From Anaerolineales bacterium (GTDB lineage: Bacteria; Chloroflexota; Anaerolineae; Anaerolineales; UBA6663): DNA of 64,000 nt. The translations under genes and the position numbers were made by a program. The notes beneath the pieces were generated by a model, which was not told the origin of the DNA, did not search any database, and was given only the letters and a program-made list of their open reading frames with translations. Position 1 is the stretch's first letter. Each line of letters begins with the position of its first letter. The stretch lies in contig JADZEK010000109.1 of the NCBI GenBank assembly GCA_020850595.1, forward strand, positions 62,001-126,000. The letters are read 5' to 3'. Positions 8,934-18,347 of the stretch are shown here, in pieces.

Positions 8934-10958
8934 ATGGTCTCGACTCACTGGCTGGCTTGCTTGCCCTTGGGCCGGCGCGGTCAGGTGCCCCACGGCGCCA
9001 ACCTGCTCGACGCCGCCCGGTCGTTAGGCGTAGAGCTTGAATCGATTTGTGGCGGCCGCCAGACCTGCGGCAAATGCCAAATCATCGTCGAGGAAGGGTA
9101 CTTTCCCAAGCATGACCTGACCTCGACGGCAGCGCATCTCTCGCCGGTTGGCGAGCACGCGTCCGCCCACCCCCTGCCGGGCCGGCGCCTGGCCTGCGCG
9201 TGTGTCGTCGCGGGCGATTTGCTCATCACGGTGCCCGAAGAAAGCCAGGCGCGCAAGCAGATCATTACCAAGACCGCCGGCGAGCGCGTCATCTCCATTC
9301 AACCGGCCGTGCGGCAGGTCTACCTGGAGATACCGGCCGCCACGCTTGAAGCCGAGGGCGGCCGCGGCGATTGGGAGCGCCTGCAAGCCGGTTTGGTCGG
9401 CGAATGGCAGTTGGCGGGCCTCCGCCCCGACCCGCTCATGTTGCCCACGCTCCAGGCCGCCCTGCGCGATCGCCGCGCCGTGCTGCCCGCCGACCGGCGC
9501 GGGCTGACCGTCACCATCTGGAATGACAGCGAGGTCCTGCGCGTTCAGCCCGGGTACGCGGAGGGCGTTTACGGCTTGGCTGTGGATGTCGGCTCGACCA
9601 CCGTGGCCGCCCATCTGTGCGACCTGCGCACCGGCGCCGTCGTGGCGACCGAGGCGATGATGAACCCGCAGCTGCGCTATGGCGAAGACCTCATGAGCCG
9701 CGTGAGCTACGCCATGCTTGAACCGCAGGGCGTGGCCCGCCTGCACCGCGCCATCATCCAGGCCGTGAACGACCTGGCGCGCAAGGCGGCCGACCGGGCC
9801 GGGTTGGCCTCATCCGATGTGCTCGACATCGTGCTGGTGGGCAACCCCGTCATGCACCACCTGTTGCTGGGCATTGATCCGGTGGAGTTGGGCGGCTCGC
9901 CCTTCGCCCTGGCCGTGGCCGGCCCGTTGGATCTCAAGGCCCGCGACCTCGGGCTGAAGCTGCACCCGGCGGCGCGCGTTCACCTTCTGCCGTGCATCGC
10001 GGGCCACGTAGGCGCCGACAACCTGGCGGTGCAGCTCGCCGAAGCGCCGCACCTCCAGGACGAGCGCCTGCTGGTCGTGGACGTGGGCACCAACGCCGAA
10101 ATCGTCTTGGGCAATCGCCGGCAGGTGTACTGCGCCTCCAGCCCGACCGGGCCGGCCTTCGAGGGCGCTCAGATCACCCACGGCCAGCGCGCGGCGCCCG
10201 GCGCGATCGAGCGCGTCCGCATTGACCCGCTCACCCTCCTGCCGCGCTGCCGGCTGATTGGCGCTGACGACTGGCTCGACCCGGATCATCCGGAAGCGCG
10301 CGCGCCGCTCGCCACCGGCATCTGCGGCAGCGGCATCATCGAAGGCGTGGCCGAGATGTACTTGGCCGGGATCATAGACGCCGATGGGCGCTTCGCTGAA
10401 GCCGCGGCCTCTCGGTCGCCCCGCGTCCGCTTTCCCGAGCGCACCGGCGAATACGTGCTGGTGCCGGCCGGTGCTAGCGCCACCGGCCGCGACATCGTCA
10501 TCACGCAGAGCGACGTGCGCGCCGTGCAGCTGGCGAAAGCCGCGCTCTACGCCGGCGTCAAGTTGCTGCTGGCGCGTGCCGGTTACGCCCAGGTAGATCG
10601 GGTAGTGCTCGCCGGATCGTTCGGGGCGACCATCAGCCCCTTCCATGCCATGGTGCTTGGCCTGATCCCTGATTGCGCCCTAGACCGCGTCACGGCGGTG
10701 GGCAACGCCGCCGGCGATGGCGCCCGGATTGCCCTGCTAAATAGCGAGCAGCGGCGCGAGGCCGCCCGGCTGGCGCATTGGGTCCAACACGTCCAGACGG
10801 CCCTTGCCGATGATTTCCAGGCTGAATTTGTCGCCGCCCTCGCCCTGCCGCACGCCCGCGACGCGTTTCCGCACTTGGCCGATCGCCTGCCGGCCCGCCC
10901 CGCGTCTGAAATTCGCCACAGCCGTCGCCGTCGAGCTGCCCTAGCCGATCAGCCGTGA
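8934..10958 (+). CDS. Reductive activator of corrinoid-dependent enzymes (RamA/RACE family, ASKHA domain)
   Basis: A 674-residue ATP-dependent metalloprotein that re-reduces inactive Co(II) corrinoid proteins to Co(I). The N-terminal 2Fe-2S domain has C39, C45, C48 (SICGGRQTCGKC) and a fourth Cys at 88 or 90. A linker follows, then the large ASKHA/DUF4445-type ATPase domain with VDVGSTTVAAHL and VDVGTNAEIVLGN. Length and layout match RACE proteins rather than simple ferredoxins. ATG 8934 is preferred to an upstream reading from 8850 because homology begins there and TATAAT lies immediately upstream. Its partner is probably the corrinoid protein encoded next, with the MttB-family methyltransferase; a second corrinoid protein lies at 42.9 kb. 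Confidence 0.92.
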   Translation: MVSTHWLACLPLGRRGQVPHGANLLDAARSLGVELESICGGRQTCGKCQIIVEEGYFPKHDLTSTAAHLSPVGEHASAHPLPGRRLACACVVAGDLLITVPEESQARKQIITKTAGERVISIQPAVRQVYLEIPAATLEAEGGRGDWERLQAGLVGEWQLAGLRPDPLMLPTLQAALRDRRAVLPADRRGLTVTIWNDSEVLRVQPGYAEGVYGLAVDVGSTTVAAHLCDLRTGAVVATEAMMNPQLRYGEDLMSRVSYAMLEPQGVARLHRAIIQAVNDLARKAADRAGLASSDVLDIVLVGNPVMHHLLLGIDPVELGGSPFALAVAGPLDLKARDLGLKLHPAARVHLLPCIAGHVGADNLAVQLAEAPHLQDERLLVVDVGTNAEIVLGNRRQVYCASSPTGPAFEGAQITHGQRAAPGAIERVRIDPLTLLPRCRLIGADDWLDPDHPEARAPLATGICGSGIIEGVAEMYLAGIIDADGRFAEAAASRSPRVRFPERTGEYVLVPAGASATGRDIVITQSDVRAVQLAKAALYAGVKLLLARAGYAQVDRVVLAGSFGATISPFHAMVLGLIPDCALDRVTAVGNAAGDGARIALLNSEQRREAARLAHWVQHVQTALADDFQAEFVAALALPHARDAFPHLADRLPARPASEIRHSRRRRAALADQP

Positions 10959-10977
10959 TCGCGCCCCACAGGAGCCT

Positions 10978-11670
10978 ATGAGCACTGCTTCCCCTGACTT
11001 GAGCGAACTGACCGACCCCGATTTGATTCAACAGATGCACGATGACCTGTACGATGGCCTGGCCGAGACCGTCGTGGCCGCCGTCACCGAACTGCTGCGC
11101 CGCGGCTGGACACCGTACGATACGCTGACCAGGGGTTTGGTGAGCGGCATGGAAATCGTCGGGATAGACTTCCGCGACGGTATCTTATTCGTGCCGGAGG
11201 TGCTGAAAGCCGCCAAGGCCATGACGGCCGGCATGGCGCTGCTGCGTCCGCTGCTGGCCGAGACGGGCGCCCCGCAAATCGGCACCATGGTCATCGGCAC
11301 CGTCAAGGGAGATATTCACGACATCGGCAAGAACCTGGTGGCCATGATGATGGAGGGCGCCGGGTTCAAAGTCATCAATCTCGGCATCAACAACGACGCC
11401 GACAAGTTCATTGCCGCCGTGCGCGAGCATCGCCCGGAGATCCTGGGCATGAGCGCGCTGCTGACCACCACCATGCCCTACATGCAGGTGGTCATCCGCG
11501 CGCTCAAGGACCAAGGCCTGCGCGAGCAGGTCGTTGTGCTGGTGGGCGGCGCGTCGCTCAACGCGGCCTTCGCCGAAGAGATCGAAGCCGATGCCTACTG
11601 TCGCGACGCGGCCACCGCGGTGGAAACGGCCAAACAATGGATTGCCATTCGGCGGGGGCAACACTCATGA
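10978..11670 (+). CDS. Cobalamin-binding corrinoid protein (MtmC/MttC-like)
   Basis: A 230-residue methyl carrier. An N-terminal helical cap (about 10-95) precedes a B12-binding Rossmann domain with the base-off motif GDIHDIGKN, in which D112, H114 and G117 form the DxHxxG signature and His is the lower cobalt ligand. LLTTTMPYMQ and VVLVGGASLN complete the corrinoid fold. It starts 19 bases after the RACE stop with AGGAG upstream and overlaps the methyltransferase start by four bases (ATGA). It would accept a methyl group from the substrate via the MttB-like enzyme and be reactivated by the RACE protein. Confidence 0.95.
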   Translation: MSTASPDLSELTDPDLIQQMHDDLYDGLAETVVAAVTELLRRGWTPYDTLTRGLVSGMEIVGIDFRDGILFVPEVLKAAKAMTAGMALLRPLLAETGAPQIGTMVIGTVKGDIHDIGKNLVAMMMEGAGFKVINLGINNDADKFIAAVREHRPEILGMSALLTTTMPYMQVVIRALKDQGLREQVVVLVGGASLNAAFAEEIEADAYCRDAATAVETAKQWIAIRRGQHS

Positions 11671-13223
11671 CCACCTCCGAACCTCACCGCGAGCCGGGCG
11701 CCCGTGGCGCGCGCCGGCGCCAGGCCGGCCCGGCGACCCGCCCCCCCTCCGTGGCGCCGCCCGGCCTGCCGGGCGGCCAGTATCGCCCCCTGACCGCCGA
11801 GCAAGTGGCCAGCATCCAGGCCGCCGCGCTGACGGTACTGGAACAAACGGGGATCGAGGTGCTGCCGTCTCCGTGCCTGGAGGTCTGGCGGCGCGCCGGC
11901 GCCCGCCTGGACCCCGAGCGCAACCGCGTCTTCGTGCCCCGAGCGCTCGTCGCCCAGGCCCTGACCACGGCGGCGCGCGAGGTGCGCCTATGCGGGCAGG
12001 CGCCCGAACACGACCTGGTGCTGAGCGGTGATCGCGTGTATTTGGGCACCGGCGGCGCGGCGGTCAAAGTGCTGGACCTCGACGGCCAGGTGCGCGCCAG
12101 CCGCCTGCAAGACGTCTTCGACATCGGTCGGTTGGTAGATCGCCTTGAAAACATTCATTTCTACCTGCGCCCAGTGGTCGCGCGCGACCTGCCCAATGAA
12201 CTGCTCGATATCAATACCTACTACGCCGCCCTGGCTGCCACGCGCAAGCACGTCATGGGCAACTGTTTCACTCCCGAGAGCGTGCGCCAGGTCGTGCGCC
12301 TGGCCGCCCTCCTGGCCGGCGGCGAAGACGAGCTGCGCGCCCGGCCCATCGTCTCCTGGACCAATTGTTGGATCGTCAGCCCGCTGCGCTTCGCCCCGGA
12401 GACGGTGGCCGTCCTCGACGAAATTGTCAGCCAGGGCATGCCCGTGACCATTTCTTCGGCCCCGCAGGCCGGGGCCACCGCCCCGGTGACGCTGGCCGGC
12501 ACGCTAGTACAACTCACCGCCGAACAGCTCGCCGGTCTGACCTACATCAATCTGGTGCGCCCCGGCCACCCGGTCTTGCTGGGCTACGTGCCTTCTGTGG
12601 CCGACCTGCGCACCGGAAGCTTCACCGGCGGCAGCCCAGAGTTTGCGCTAATGAACGCCGCCGCGGCTCAGCTTGCGCATGCCTACGGCTTGCCGGTCTA
12701 CAACTCCGCGGCGCTCACCGATAGCAAGCTCCCCGACGTGCAGGCCGGATACGAAAAAGGCCTCAGCAGCGTCACGGCCGCTCTGGCCGGCGCCAACTTC
12801 ATCCACCACTCGGCCGGTTTTCTAGAGTCGATGTTGGCCGTCGCCTACGAACAATACGTCATTGACGACGACCTCAACGGCGCCGTGATGCGCATGGTGC
12901 GCGGCATCGAGGTCACCGACGAAACGCTGGCCGTAGGCGTCATTGACGAAGTCTGTCGGGGCGAGGGCCATTTCCTGGGGCATCCCCAGACCCTGGCTAA
13001 CATGAACACCGAGTATCTCTATCCCCACACCGCCGACCGCAGCGCGCGGGCCGCATGGGAAGAGGCCGGTTCTCAAGACATGCGCGAGCGCGCCCGCCGG
13101 CGCGTTCGAGAATTGTTGCGGTCGCACTGGCCCGCCCATATCGCGCCCGCGGTTGACGCCCAGATCCGAGCCGAGTTCGACATCCGGCTGCCGCCCGGCC
13201 AGATGCGGGGCGCAGCCGCCTGA
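11667..13223 (+). CDS. Trimethylamine methyltransferase family protein (MttB-like, non-pyrrolysine)
   Basis: A 518-residue MttB-superfamily methyltransferase that moves a methyl group from a quaternary or tertiary amine to the corrinoid protein. The frame runs uninterrupted through the region where true MttB has an amber-encoded pyrrolysine, so this belongs to the non-Pyl branch, which includes glycine betaine, proline betaine and carnitine demethylases. Conserved stretches include the YLGTGGAAVKVLD and SKLPDVQAGYEKG regions and the FIHHSAGFLESML motif. A proline/arginine-rich 40-residue N-terminal tail precedes the barrel. The ATG overlaps the corrinoid protein stop. With soxBDAG 14 kb downstream, stepwise betaine demethylation is a reasonable hypothesis. 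Confidence 0.9.
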   Translation: MTTSEPHREPGARGARRRQAGPATRPPSVAPPGLPGGQYRPLTAEQVASIQAAALTVLEQTGIEVLPSPCLEVWRRAGARLDPERNRVFVPRALVAQALTTAAREVRLCGQAPEHDLVLSGDRVYLGTGGAAVKVLDLDGQVRASRLQDVFDIGRLVDRLENIHFYLRPVVARDLPNELLDINTYYAALAATRKHVMGNCFTPESVRQVVRLAALLAGGEDELRARPIVSWTNCWIVSPLRFAPETVAVLDEIVSQGMPVTISSAPQAGATAPVTLAGTLVQLTAEQLAGLTYINLVRPGHPVLLGYVPSVADLRTGSFTGGSPEFALMNAAAAQLAHAYGLPVYNSAALTDSKLPDVQAGYEKGLSSVTAALAGANFIHHSAGFLESMLAVAYEQYVIDDDLNGAVMRMVRGIEVTDETLAVGVIDEVCRGEGHFLGHPQTLANMNTEYLYPHTADRSARAAWEEAGSQDMRERARRRVRELLRSHWPAHIAPAVDAQIRAEFDIRLPPGQMRGAAA

Positions 13224-13231
13224 TCCGCGCC

Positions 13232-14569
13232 TCAGCGGCTGGGGCCGCTCAACTGGCGGCTCAACTGAATGAGGCGCGCCGCGTCGGTGGCCTCGTCAAA
13301 GCGCCAAATAAGCTCCACCAACTCGCTCGTTCGCTCCCCCAGGATCGGGCCAACCAGGGCCTGGAATTTGCGTTCCAGGTCCGCGTCGGACGGCGAGGAA
13401 TCCGGCCAGTCCCAGACGGCCTGCTGGCCTCGCGCCTCGAGCACCCGGCCATCCCGCAGCCGCACCTCAACGTCGGCCAGCGTTTTCGCCGGAAAGGCCC
13501 GCACGTAGTCATCCACCACCTCCGCTTCCACGCGATCGGCCAGCCGCAGGATCGCTGGATCGAAAATGCGCGGCGGCAGCGCCTGCCGGGGGCCTAATTC
13601 ACCGTCAATCAGCGCCGCAGCGATGGGGTAGGCCAGATTGTATTGGGCGCTGTCCGTGTCGAGCGGGTGCTCGCGTGACAGTCGAGCGGCCTCCCCGAAA
13701 GTTCTCACGCGGATGCTGAGGATGTCGTTAGCGTCCAGCCCATACTGCCGCTTAAGCGTCAACGCGCCCGCAATGGCCGGCTGCGTCCAGCGGCAGCAGG
13801 CATACGGCTTAAAGTAGAGGCGCAGCAACTGGAACTGCTTTCCTACGCTTTCAATCCAGTCAGGTTCAGGCGTTTCGCTGAAGAGCGGCTCAATCCCTGT
13901 AAAACCTTGTTGGGCCATCAGCACCGCCGCCATCCCCGTCATCGCCCCCCAGCCCACACCGTCCTTGGCCATGCACGGTGAATCCACGGCTTTCATGACG
14001 GGCGTGACCGGCGCATGGTGCTCGGCAATACCCAGCGCATGGCGCAGGCGGTGGTCATCCAGTCCCAGCAGCTTACCGGCAGCTGCCGCCGCGCCGATGC
14101 CCGCCCAACTGCCTGACGAGTGCATGGGCGCATAAAGGGCCAGCCGGATCAGCCCGGCCCGGATGGCAACCTCATACCCGACAATCAAAGCCGTCAGGAA
14201 CTCTCGGCCGGAAACGGCCGGCTGCACCTCGGTGGCGGCCAACAGGACCGGCAGCAAACACGCCCCAGGGTGACCCTTCACTAGGCGATGACCGTCATCG
14301 AGGTCCAGGGCATTGGCGGCGAAACCATTAGCCATGGCCGCGCCAATCGCTGACACGCGCCGGCCGTCTATCAGCAGCGTGGCGTCATCGCCGCCAAACC
14401 CGGTGACGGCCAATCCCGCCATGATCTGCGCGATGGGCGCTTGCAAACCGGCAATCAGGGCGCCCAGGGCATCCAGCAGGCAGCGTCGTGACTGATGTTG
14501 CACTTCGCTCGGCAATGTTTGCCAATTCGCCTGCTGCACAAACTGAATAACTCGATCGGACCCGTTCAT
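13232..14569 (-). CDS. MmgE/PrpD family protein
   Basis: A 445-residue member of the 2-methylcitrate dehydratase/aconitate decarboxylase superfamily. Typical elements are the LDALGALIAGL helix, NGFAANALDLDDGH near residue 90, GHPGACLLPVLLA and the central YKPYACCRWTQPA-like segment. These enzymes dehydrate or decarboxylate tricarboxylic or other hydroxyacids in the cytoplasm. ATG 14569 is chosen for GAGGAGG eight bases upstream rather than an alternative start at 14629. It converges on the methyltransferase gene with only eight bases between stops and diverges from the LacI gene, so it is a one-gene unit; its substrate is not evident. Confidence 0.88.
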   Translation of the reverse strand: MNGSDRVIQFVQQANWQTLPSEVQHQSRRCLLDALGALIAGLQAPIAQIMAGLAVTGFGGDDATLLIDGRRVSAIGAAMANGFAANALDLDDGHRLVKGHPGACLLPVLLAATEVQPAVSGREFLTALIVGYEVAIRAGLIRLALYAPMHSSGSWAGIGAAAAAGKLLGLDDHRLRHALGIAEHHAPVTPVMKAVDSPCMAKDGVGWGAMTGMAAVLMAQQGFTGIEPLFSETPEPDWIESVGKQFQLLRLYFKPYACCRWTQPAIAGALTLKRQYGLDANDILSIRVRTFGEAARLSREHPLDTDSAQYNLAYPIAAALIDGELGPRQALPPRIFDPAILRLADRVEAEVVDDYVRAFPAKTLADVEVRLRDGRVLEARGQQAVWDWPDSSPSDADLERKFQALVGPILGERTSELVELIWRFDEATDAARLIQLSRQLSGPSR

Positions 14570-14852
14570 CCCGCCCGCCTCCTCAAGACGCTCCCCAAAG
14601 GAGCAGTGTAGGGCGCATTCGGACTGCAACTCCCGCGGCGACTAGCCCAACGTAAGCGCAGACGGTGCACGCGCCCGCGCATGCGCCTTACCCGCTTTCC
14701 GTGACTGGGCCTAAGCATTATGTCATTATTGCATTGCCCTGGCGTTCTCCGAAAACTGCGTAATCTCAGCCAGCATACTCGTCACAACCAGCCGAAAAAA
14801 CGCAGCCAGCCGTCTGAACCCTCGACCCCGGTCGCAATCTCACCGCAGCCTA

Positions 14853-14907
14853 TTGACATCGCCGACATTATACAATACAGTGTAAACGATTTCAGAAAAC
14901 GATTACA
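14853..14907 (+). promoter_or_regulatory. lacI-type promoter with overlapping 27-bp palindromic operator
   Basis: A consensus -35 TTGACA (14853-14858) is followed by exactly 17 bases and a -10-like TACAGT (14876-14881). Starting inside the -10 is a 27-bp near-perfect palindrome (14881-14907) of the form TGTAA-n-CG-n-TTTC-A-GAAA-n-CG-n-TTACA, with only two mismatched pairs. The central AT-rich CG-containing core resembles LacI/GalR operators. It would block the promoter of the downstream LacI gene. Confidence 0.75.
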
Positions 14908-14932
14908 TCCGTCGGGGAGCGGAAGCGCGATT

Positions 14933-15961
14933 GTGGCTGCAAGCGTGAGCATGCAAGAGGTTGCGCGTGTGGCAGGCGTCTCCAACGCCACCGTGTCGCG
15001 GGTGCTCAATAACCGCGAACACGTCAGCCAGGCTACCCGTGAGCGCGTGCAGGCCGCCATTGAACAACTGAATTATCGCCCCAGCCGGGTGGCCCGCAGC
15101 TTGCGCGTCAACCGCTCCCGGATCTTGGGCCTCTTGGTTTCTGATATCCAGAACCCCTTCTTTACCGCGCTGGCGCGCGCCGTGGACGATGTCGCCTTCC
15201 AACATCAATATACGGTCTTTCTGTGCAACTCAGACGAAAACACCGGCAAAGAAGCGCTCTATCTCGACCTGATGGTTTCGGAAAATGTGGCCGGCATCAT
15301 TATTACACCCAGCCGCGAAACCGACAGCCCATGTCAGCAGCTGATTAGCCAGGGACTGCCCATGGTAGCGGTTGACCGCCGGCTGCTGGACGTGGACATA
15401 GACACCGTCGTGATTGACAACGTCGGCGGCGCCTATCAGCTCGTGACCAACATGATCGCCGATGGCCATCGCGACATCGCGGCCATCGTGGGCAGCCAGA
15501 CAATCACTACGGGCCGTGAGCGCTACGAAGGCTACCTGAAGGCGCTGGCCGACCATGGCCTGACGCCGCGGCCCGAAATGATCTTCAAGGTGCCTCCGAC
15601 CGAAAGTTCGGGTTATCAGTCGGCTCTGCGCTTATTGCAGCGGCCCGATCGGCCGACCGCCATTTTTACCGGCAACAATCTGCTCACCGTCGGCGCACTG
15701 CGCGCGGTCTATGAGCTTAACCTGCGCGTAGGCGAAGACATCGCCCTGGGCACCTTTGACGAGATGAGCCTCATGACCCTGCTCTTGCCTGATCTCAACG
15801 TCGTCGCCCAGCCCACCTATGAGATCGGCTCCGTCGCCACCCAGTTGCTGCTAAACCGCATTGCCGATCCCAGTCTGCCGACGCAGCAGGTAGTGCTCAA
15901 GCCCACCCTGCTCAGCAAAGACGGCAACCTGGCCTATTACCGCCAATCGGCTAGACGCTAA
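14933..15961 (+). CDS. LacI/GalR-family transcriptional regulator
   Basis: A 342-residue repressor. The N-terminal helix-turn-helix starts almost at once (MQEVARVAGVSNATVSRVLN, about 7-26), followed by the hinge (YRPSRVARSLRVNR) and a periplasmic-binding-protein-like sensor domain to the C terminus. I choose the GTG at 14933 because GGAAG lies seven bases upstream and the protein then has the family length. A frame open from 14720 would add 71 residues of unlikely sequence and would span the promoter. The operator-like palindrome just upstream suggests autoregulation. The following genes (dehydrogenase, aminotransferase, ABC transporter, GH116) look like its carbohydrate-uptake regulon. Confidence 0.92.
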   Translation: MAASVSMQEVARVAGVSNATVSRVLNNREHVSQATRERVQAAIEQLNYRPSRVARSLRVNRSRILGLLVSDIQNPFFTALARAVDDVAFQHQYTVFLCNSDENTGKEALYLDLMVSENVAGIIITPSRETDSPCQQLISQGLPMVAVDRRLLDVDIDTVVIDNVGGAYQLVTNMIADGHRDIAAIVGSQTITTGRERYEGYLKALADHGLTPRPEMIFKVPPTESSGYQSALRLLQRPDRPTAIFTGNNLLTVGALRAVYELNLRVGEDIALGTFDEMSLMTLLLPDLNVVAQPTYEIGSVATQLLLNRIADPSLPTQQVVLKPTLLSKDGNLAYYRQSARR

Positions 15962-15972
15962 AACGAGCCGCC

Positions 15973-17013
15973 ATGCCCAGCCTGACGCGCCTCACCCGTG
16001 CCATCGCCTTTCCGCGGCCTCGCCGCGCCGAACTCCATCACGACGTGCGCCTGCCAGAGATGGATGATGACGGCGTGCTGATGCGCACCGAATTCAGCAC
16101 CATCAGCCGCGGCACCGAGCTAGACCTATACACCGGCCAGATGCACGGGCGGGGCGCGGATGCCCAGTGGTATCCCATGCTGCCCGGCTACATGCCGGTC
16201 GGCATTGTCGAAGCGGTCGGGGCGCGCGTCCAGCATGTCGCCGTCGGCGATCGGGTCGTTGGCTCCAACCTGTTCAGCGGTTTTGACGAGCGCTACTGCC
16301 CGGCCTGGGCCGGACACACCCAGCAGGTGGTCCTCAGCGGCCACAGTCACGCCCGTTTGGGCGGACGACGGGCCGTGCGCGTCCCGGCCGAGGTAGCGCC
16401 CGACCAGGCCGGGCTGGGTATGCTGGCCGGTGTGGCCTGGCATGGCGTGCGTGAGAAAGTTAAGCCCTCCGCCGGCGACACGGTGTTGGTCATCGGCCAG
16501 GGCGTCATCGGCAATTTCGCGGGCCAACTCTGCCGCGCCCTGGGCGCCCGCGTGATTGTGGTAGACAAGCACCCCGAGCGCCTGGCCATTGCGCGCGCCA
16601 ACGGCGTCGCCGATACCCTAGTCTACGACGGGCGGCCGATCAAGAACGCGGTGCTGGAGCTTACCGGCGGGGAGGCCCCGCACGCCGTCATTGAGACCAC
16701 CGGCGAGATGGAGCCGGTGCGTCAGGCGCTGGACATTGTCCGTGATCATGGCCGGGTGCAGGTGCAGGGCATGTACATGGACCCGGCGCCGCCCGACCTG
16801 CTGCGCAGTCTGCTCAGTAAGAGCCTGTCGCTGACCGCCACGATCGCCGAAAGTCCGGAATATACGGCCGAGGCCCTGGGCCTGATGGCCGCCGGCAAGA
16901 TCACCACCGCCGGCATGATTTCCCAACTGGCCGACCCGCATGACGCCGGCATGGTCTATGACGAACTCTATCGCTTCCCAGATCGCTATTTGACCTGTGC
17001 CTTCCAGTGGTAG
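15973..17013 (+). CDS. Zinc-type alcohol dehydrogenase-like (MDR) oxidoreductase
   Basis: A 346-residue medium-chain dehydrogenase/reductase. The N-terminal GroES-like domain has FSTISRGTEL where classical zinc enzymes carry their catalytic Cys, so this belongs to the subgroup without that ligand. The nucleotide-binding motif GQGVIG is at 175-180, followed by VIVVDKHPERL, where the Asp suggests NAD preference. It starts 11 bases after the lacI stop and probably shares its transcript. With the DegT aminotransferase downstream, it may oxidise a sugar or cyclitol hydroxyl so that a keto group becomes available; this is inference from neighbours. Confidence 0.88.
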   Translation: MPSLTRLTRAIAFPRPRRAELHHDVRLPEMDDDGVLMRTEFSTISRGTELDLYTGQMHGRGADAQWYPMLPGYMPVGIVEAVGARVQHVAVGDRVVGSNLFSGFDERYCPAWAGHTQQVVLSGHSHARLGGRRAVRVPAEVAPDQAGLGMLAGVAWHGVREKVKPSAGDTVLVIGQGVIGNFAGQLCRALGARVIVVDKHPERLAIARANGVADTLVYDGRPIKNAVLELTGGEAPHAVIETTGEMEPVRQALDIVRDHGRVQVQGMYMDPAPPDLLRSLLSKSLSLTATIAESPEYTAEALGLMAAGKITTAGMISQLADPHDAGMVYDELYRFPDRYLTCAFQW

Positions 17014-17120
17014 CACCCGCCGTCCGCGCTGGTCGCCGCGGCGCCTGCGCGGCCGGCCGTCGGCGGCCAACAGCGTAAACGTGACATCATCTCAGCCAAT
17101 CTAACACGGAGGTCGGTCAC

Positions 17121-18347
17121 ATGCCTTGGAAAGTTCCATACAGCGGTATCTCGAACCGTTTAGGGCTAGAAGAAGCCGAGGCGCTGGTGCACGTGCTGGG
17201 TCAGGATATCCTCATGAAAGGCCCCACCGCCCAGCAGTTCGAACGGGAGTTCGCCGAGCGCATCGGGGTTAAGCACGCCCTCGCCATGACCTCCTGCACC
17301 ACCGCCCTATTCCTGGCCGCGCAGATCCTCAAGCTGCAAGCCGGCGATGAGGTCATCACCACCCCCCAGACCTTCTGGGTCACCACCTGGCCCATGCTGG
17401 CGCGCAAGTGCAAGATCCGCTTCGCCGACATCGAGCCGAACACGCTCAACATTGACCCTAACACTATTGAGCCGCTCATCACCGAAAAGACCAAGGCCAT
17501 CTGCGTGGTCCATTTCGGCGGCCAGGCTGTAGAAATGGACGCCGTCATGGCCCTGGCGCAGAAATACAACCTGCGCGTCATCGAAGACTGCGCCCACACC
17601 CCCGGCGCCTGCTACAAGAACCGTCACGTCGGCACCTTTGGCGATGTGGGCTGTTTCAGCTTTCAGTCACTCAAGAATATGACCACCGGCGAAGGCGGCA
17701 TGCTGGTGACCAACGATGATAAGCTCTACGAATACGCCGCCCGCCTCGGCACCCTGCATATGCACGGCGAAATGATGGAGCGGACCGACAAGCGCATTGG
17801 CCCCTATCGCGAGCCGGAATACTACCGCGATTGGCACGCGCAAAACGCCTTCAACCTAGACTACGTTGACGGCCAATTCGAAGTTGGCAACAACTTCCGC
17901 ATGAGCGACCTGCAAGCCGCCGTGGGCCGCGTGCAGCTACGCAAGCTCGATCAAAACAACGACCGGCGGCGCGCCATTGCCCACCGGCTGAACGAAGGCC
18001 TGCGCGCCATTCCCGGCATCACTGTGCAGGCCGAGCGGCCCTACGCCCCACACATCTATCACCTCTACTCGTTCTTCTACGATCCGCAGGTAGTGGGGGC
18101 CAGCAAGGACGAATTCATCCGCCACCTGGAACAGGTCGAGGGCATCCAAATCGTCGTGCGTTTCTTCCCGGTTCACCTGCTGGCGGAGTTCCGGGCGCTC
18201 GGTCACCAGTACGGCGAATGCCCGGTCGCCGAGCGGCTGTACTTCGAGAACCAGATGCAGTTGCCCATCTATTCGCATCTGACCGATGAACAGATTGACC
18301 ACATGATCCAGGGGGTGCGGCGCGCCGTGGAAAAGCTCTCGGCATGA
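17121..18347 (+). CDS. DegT/DnrJ/EryC1/StrS family aminotransferase
   Basis: A 408-residue PLP-dependent sugar or cyclitol aminotransferase. The Schiff-base Lys is K185 in SFQSLKNMTTGEGG, and D156 in VIEDCAHTPGA contacts the pyridine nitrogen; these are the signature residues of the family. The enzymes normally install an amino group on a keto sugar using Glu or Gln. Here the gene lies in an uptake and degradation setting (LacI, ABC importer, glycosidase), so the reverse or a salvage role is possible. CGGAGG precedes the ATG, and the last four bases overlap the next gene (ATGA), showing translational coupling to the glutamine amidotransferase-like lipoprotein. Confidence 0.92.
   Translation: MPWKVPYSGISNRLGLEEAEALVHVLGQDILMKGPTAQQFEREFAERIGVKHALAMTSCTTALFLAAQILKLQAGDEVITTPQTFWVTTWPMLARKCKIRFADIEPNTLNIDPNTIEPLITEKTKAICVVHFGGQAVEMDAVMALAQKYNLRVIEDCAHTPGACYKNRHVGTFGDVGCFSFQSLKNMTTGEGGMLVTNDDKLYEYAARLGTLHMHGEMMERTDKRIGPYREPEYYRDWHAQNAFNLDYVDGQFEVGNNFRMSDLQAAVGRVQLRKLDQNNDRRRAIAHRLNEGLRAIPGITVQAERPYAPHIYHLYSFFYDPQVVGASKDEFIRHLEQVEGIQIVVRFFPVHLLAEFRALGHQYGECPVAERLYFENQMQLPIYSHLTDEQIDHMIQGVRRAVEKLSA

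Noticed and set aside
11667-13223. Pyrrolysine-type MttB with an internal amber codon
   Set aside because: The frame has no in-frame TAG and reaches full family length, so it is the non-pyrrolysine type.
13231-13250. AGCGGC-TGGG-GCCGCT hairpin between convergent methyltransferase and MmgE/PrpD genes
   Set aside because: It lies partly inside the last codons of the MmgE/PrpD gene, is short and has no T tract, so I do not call it a terminator.
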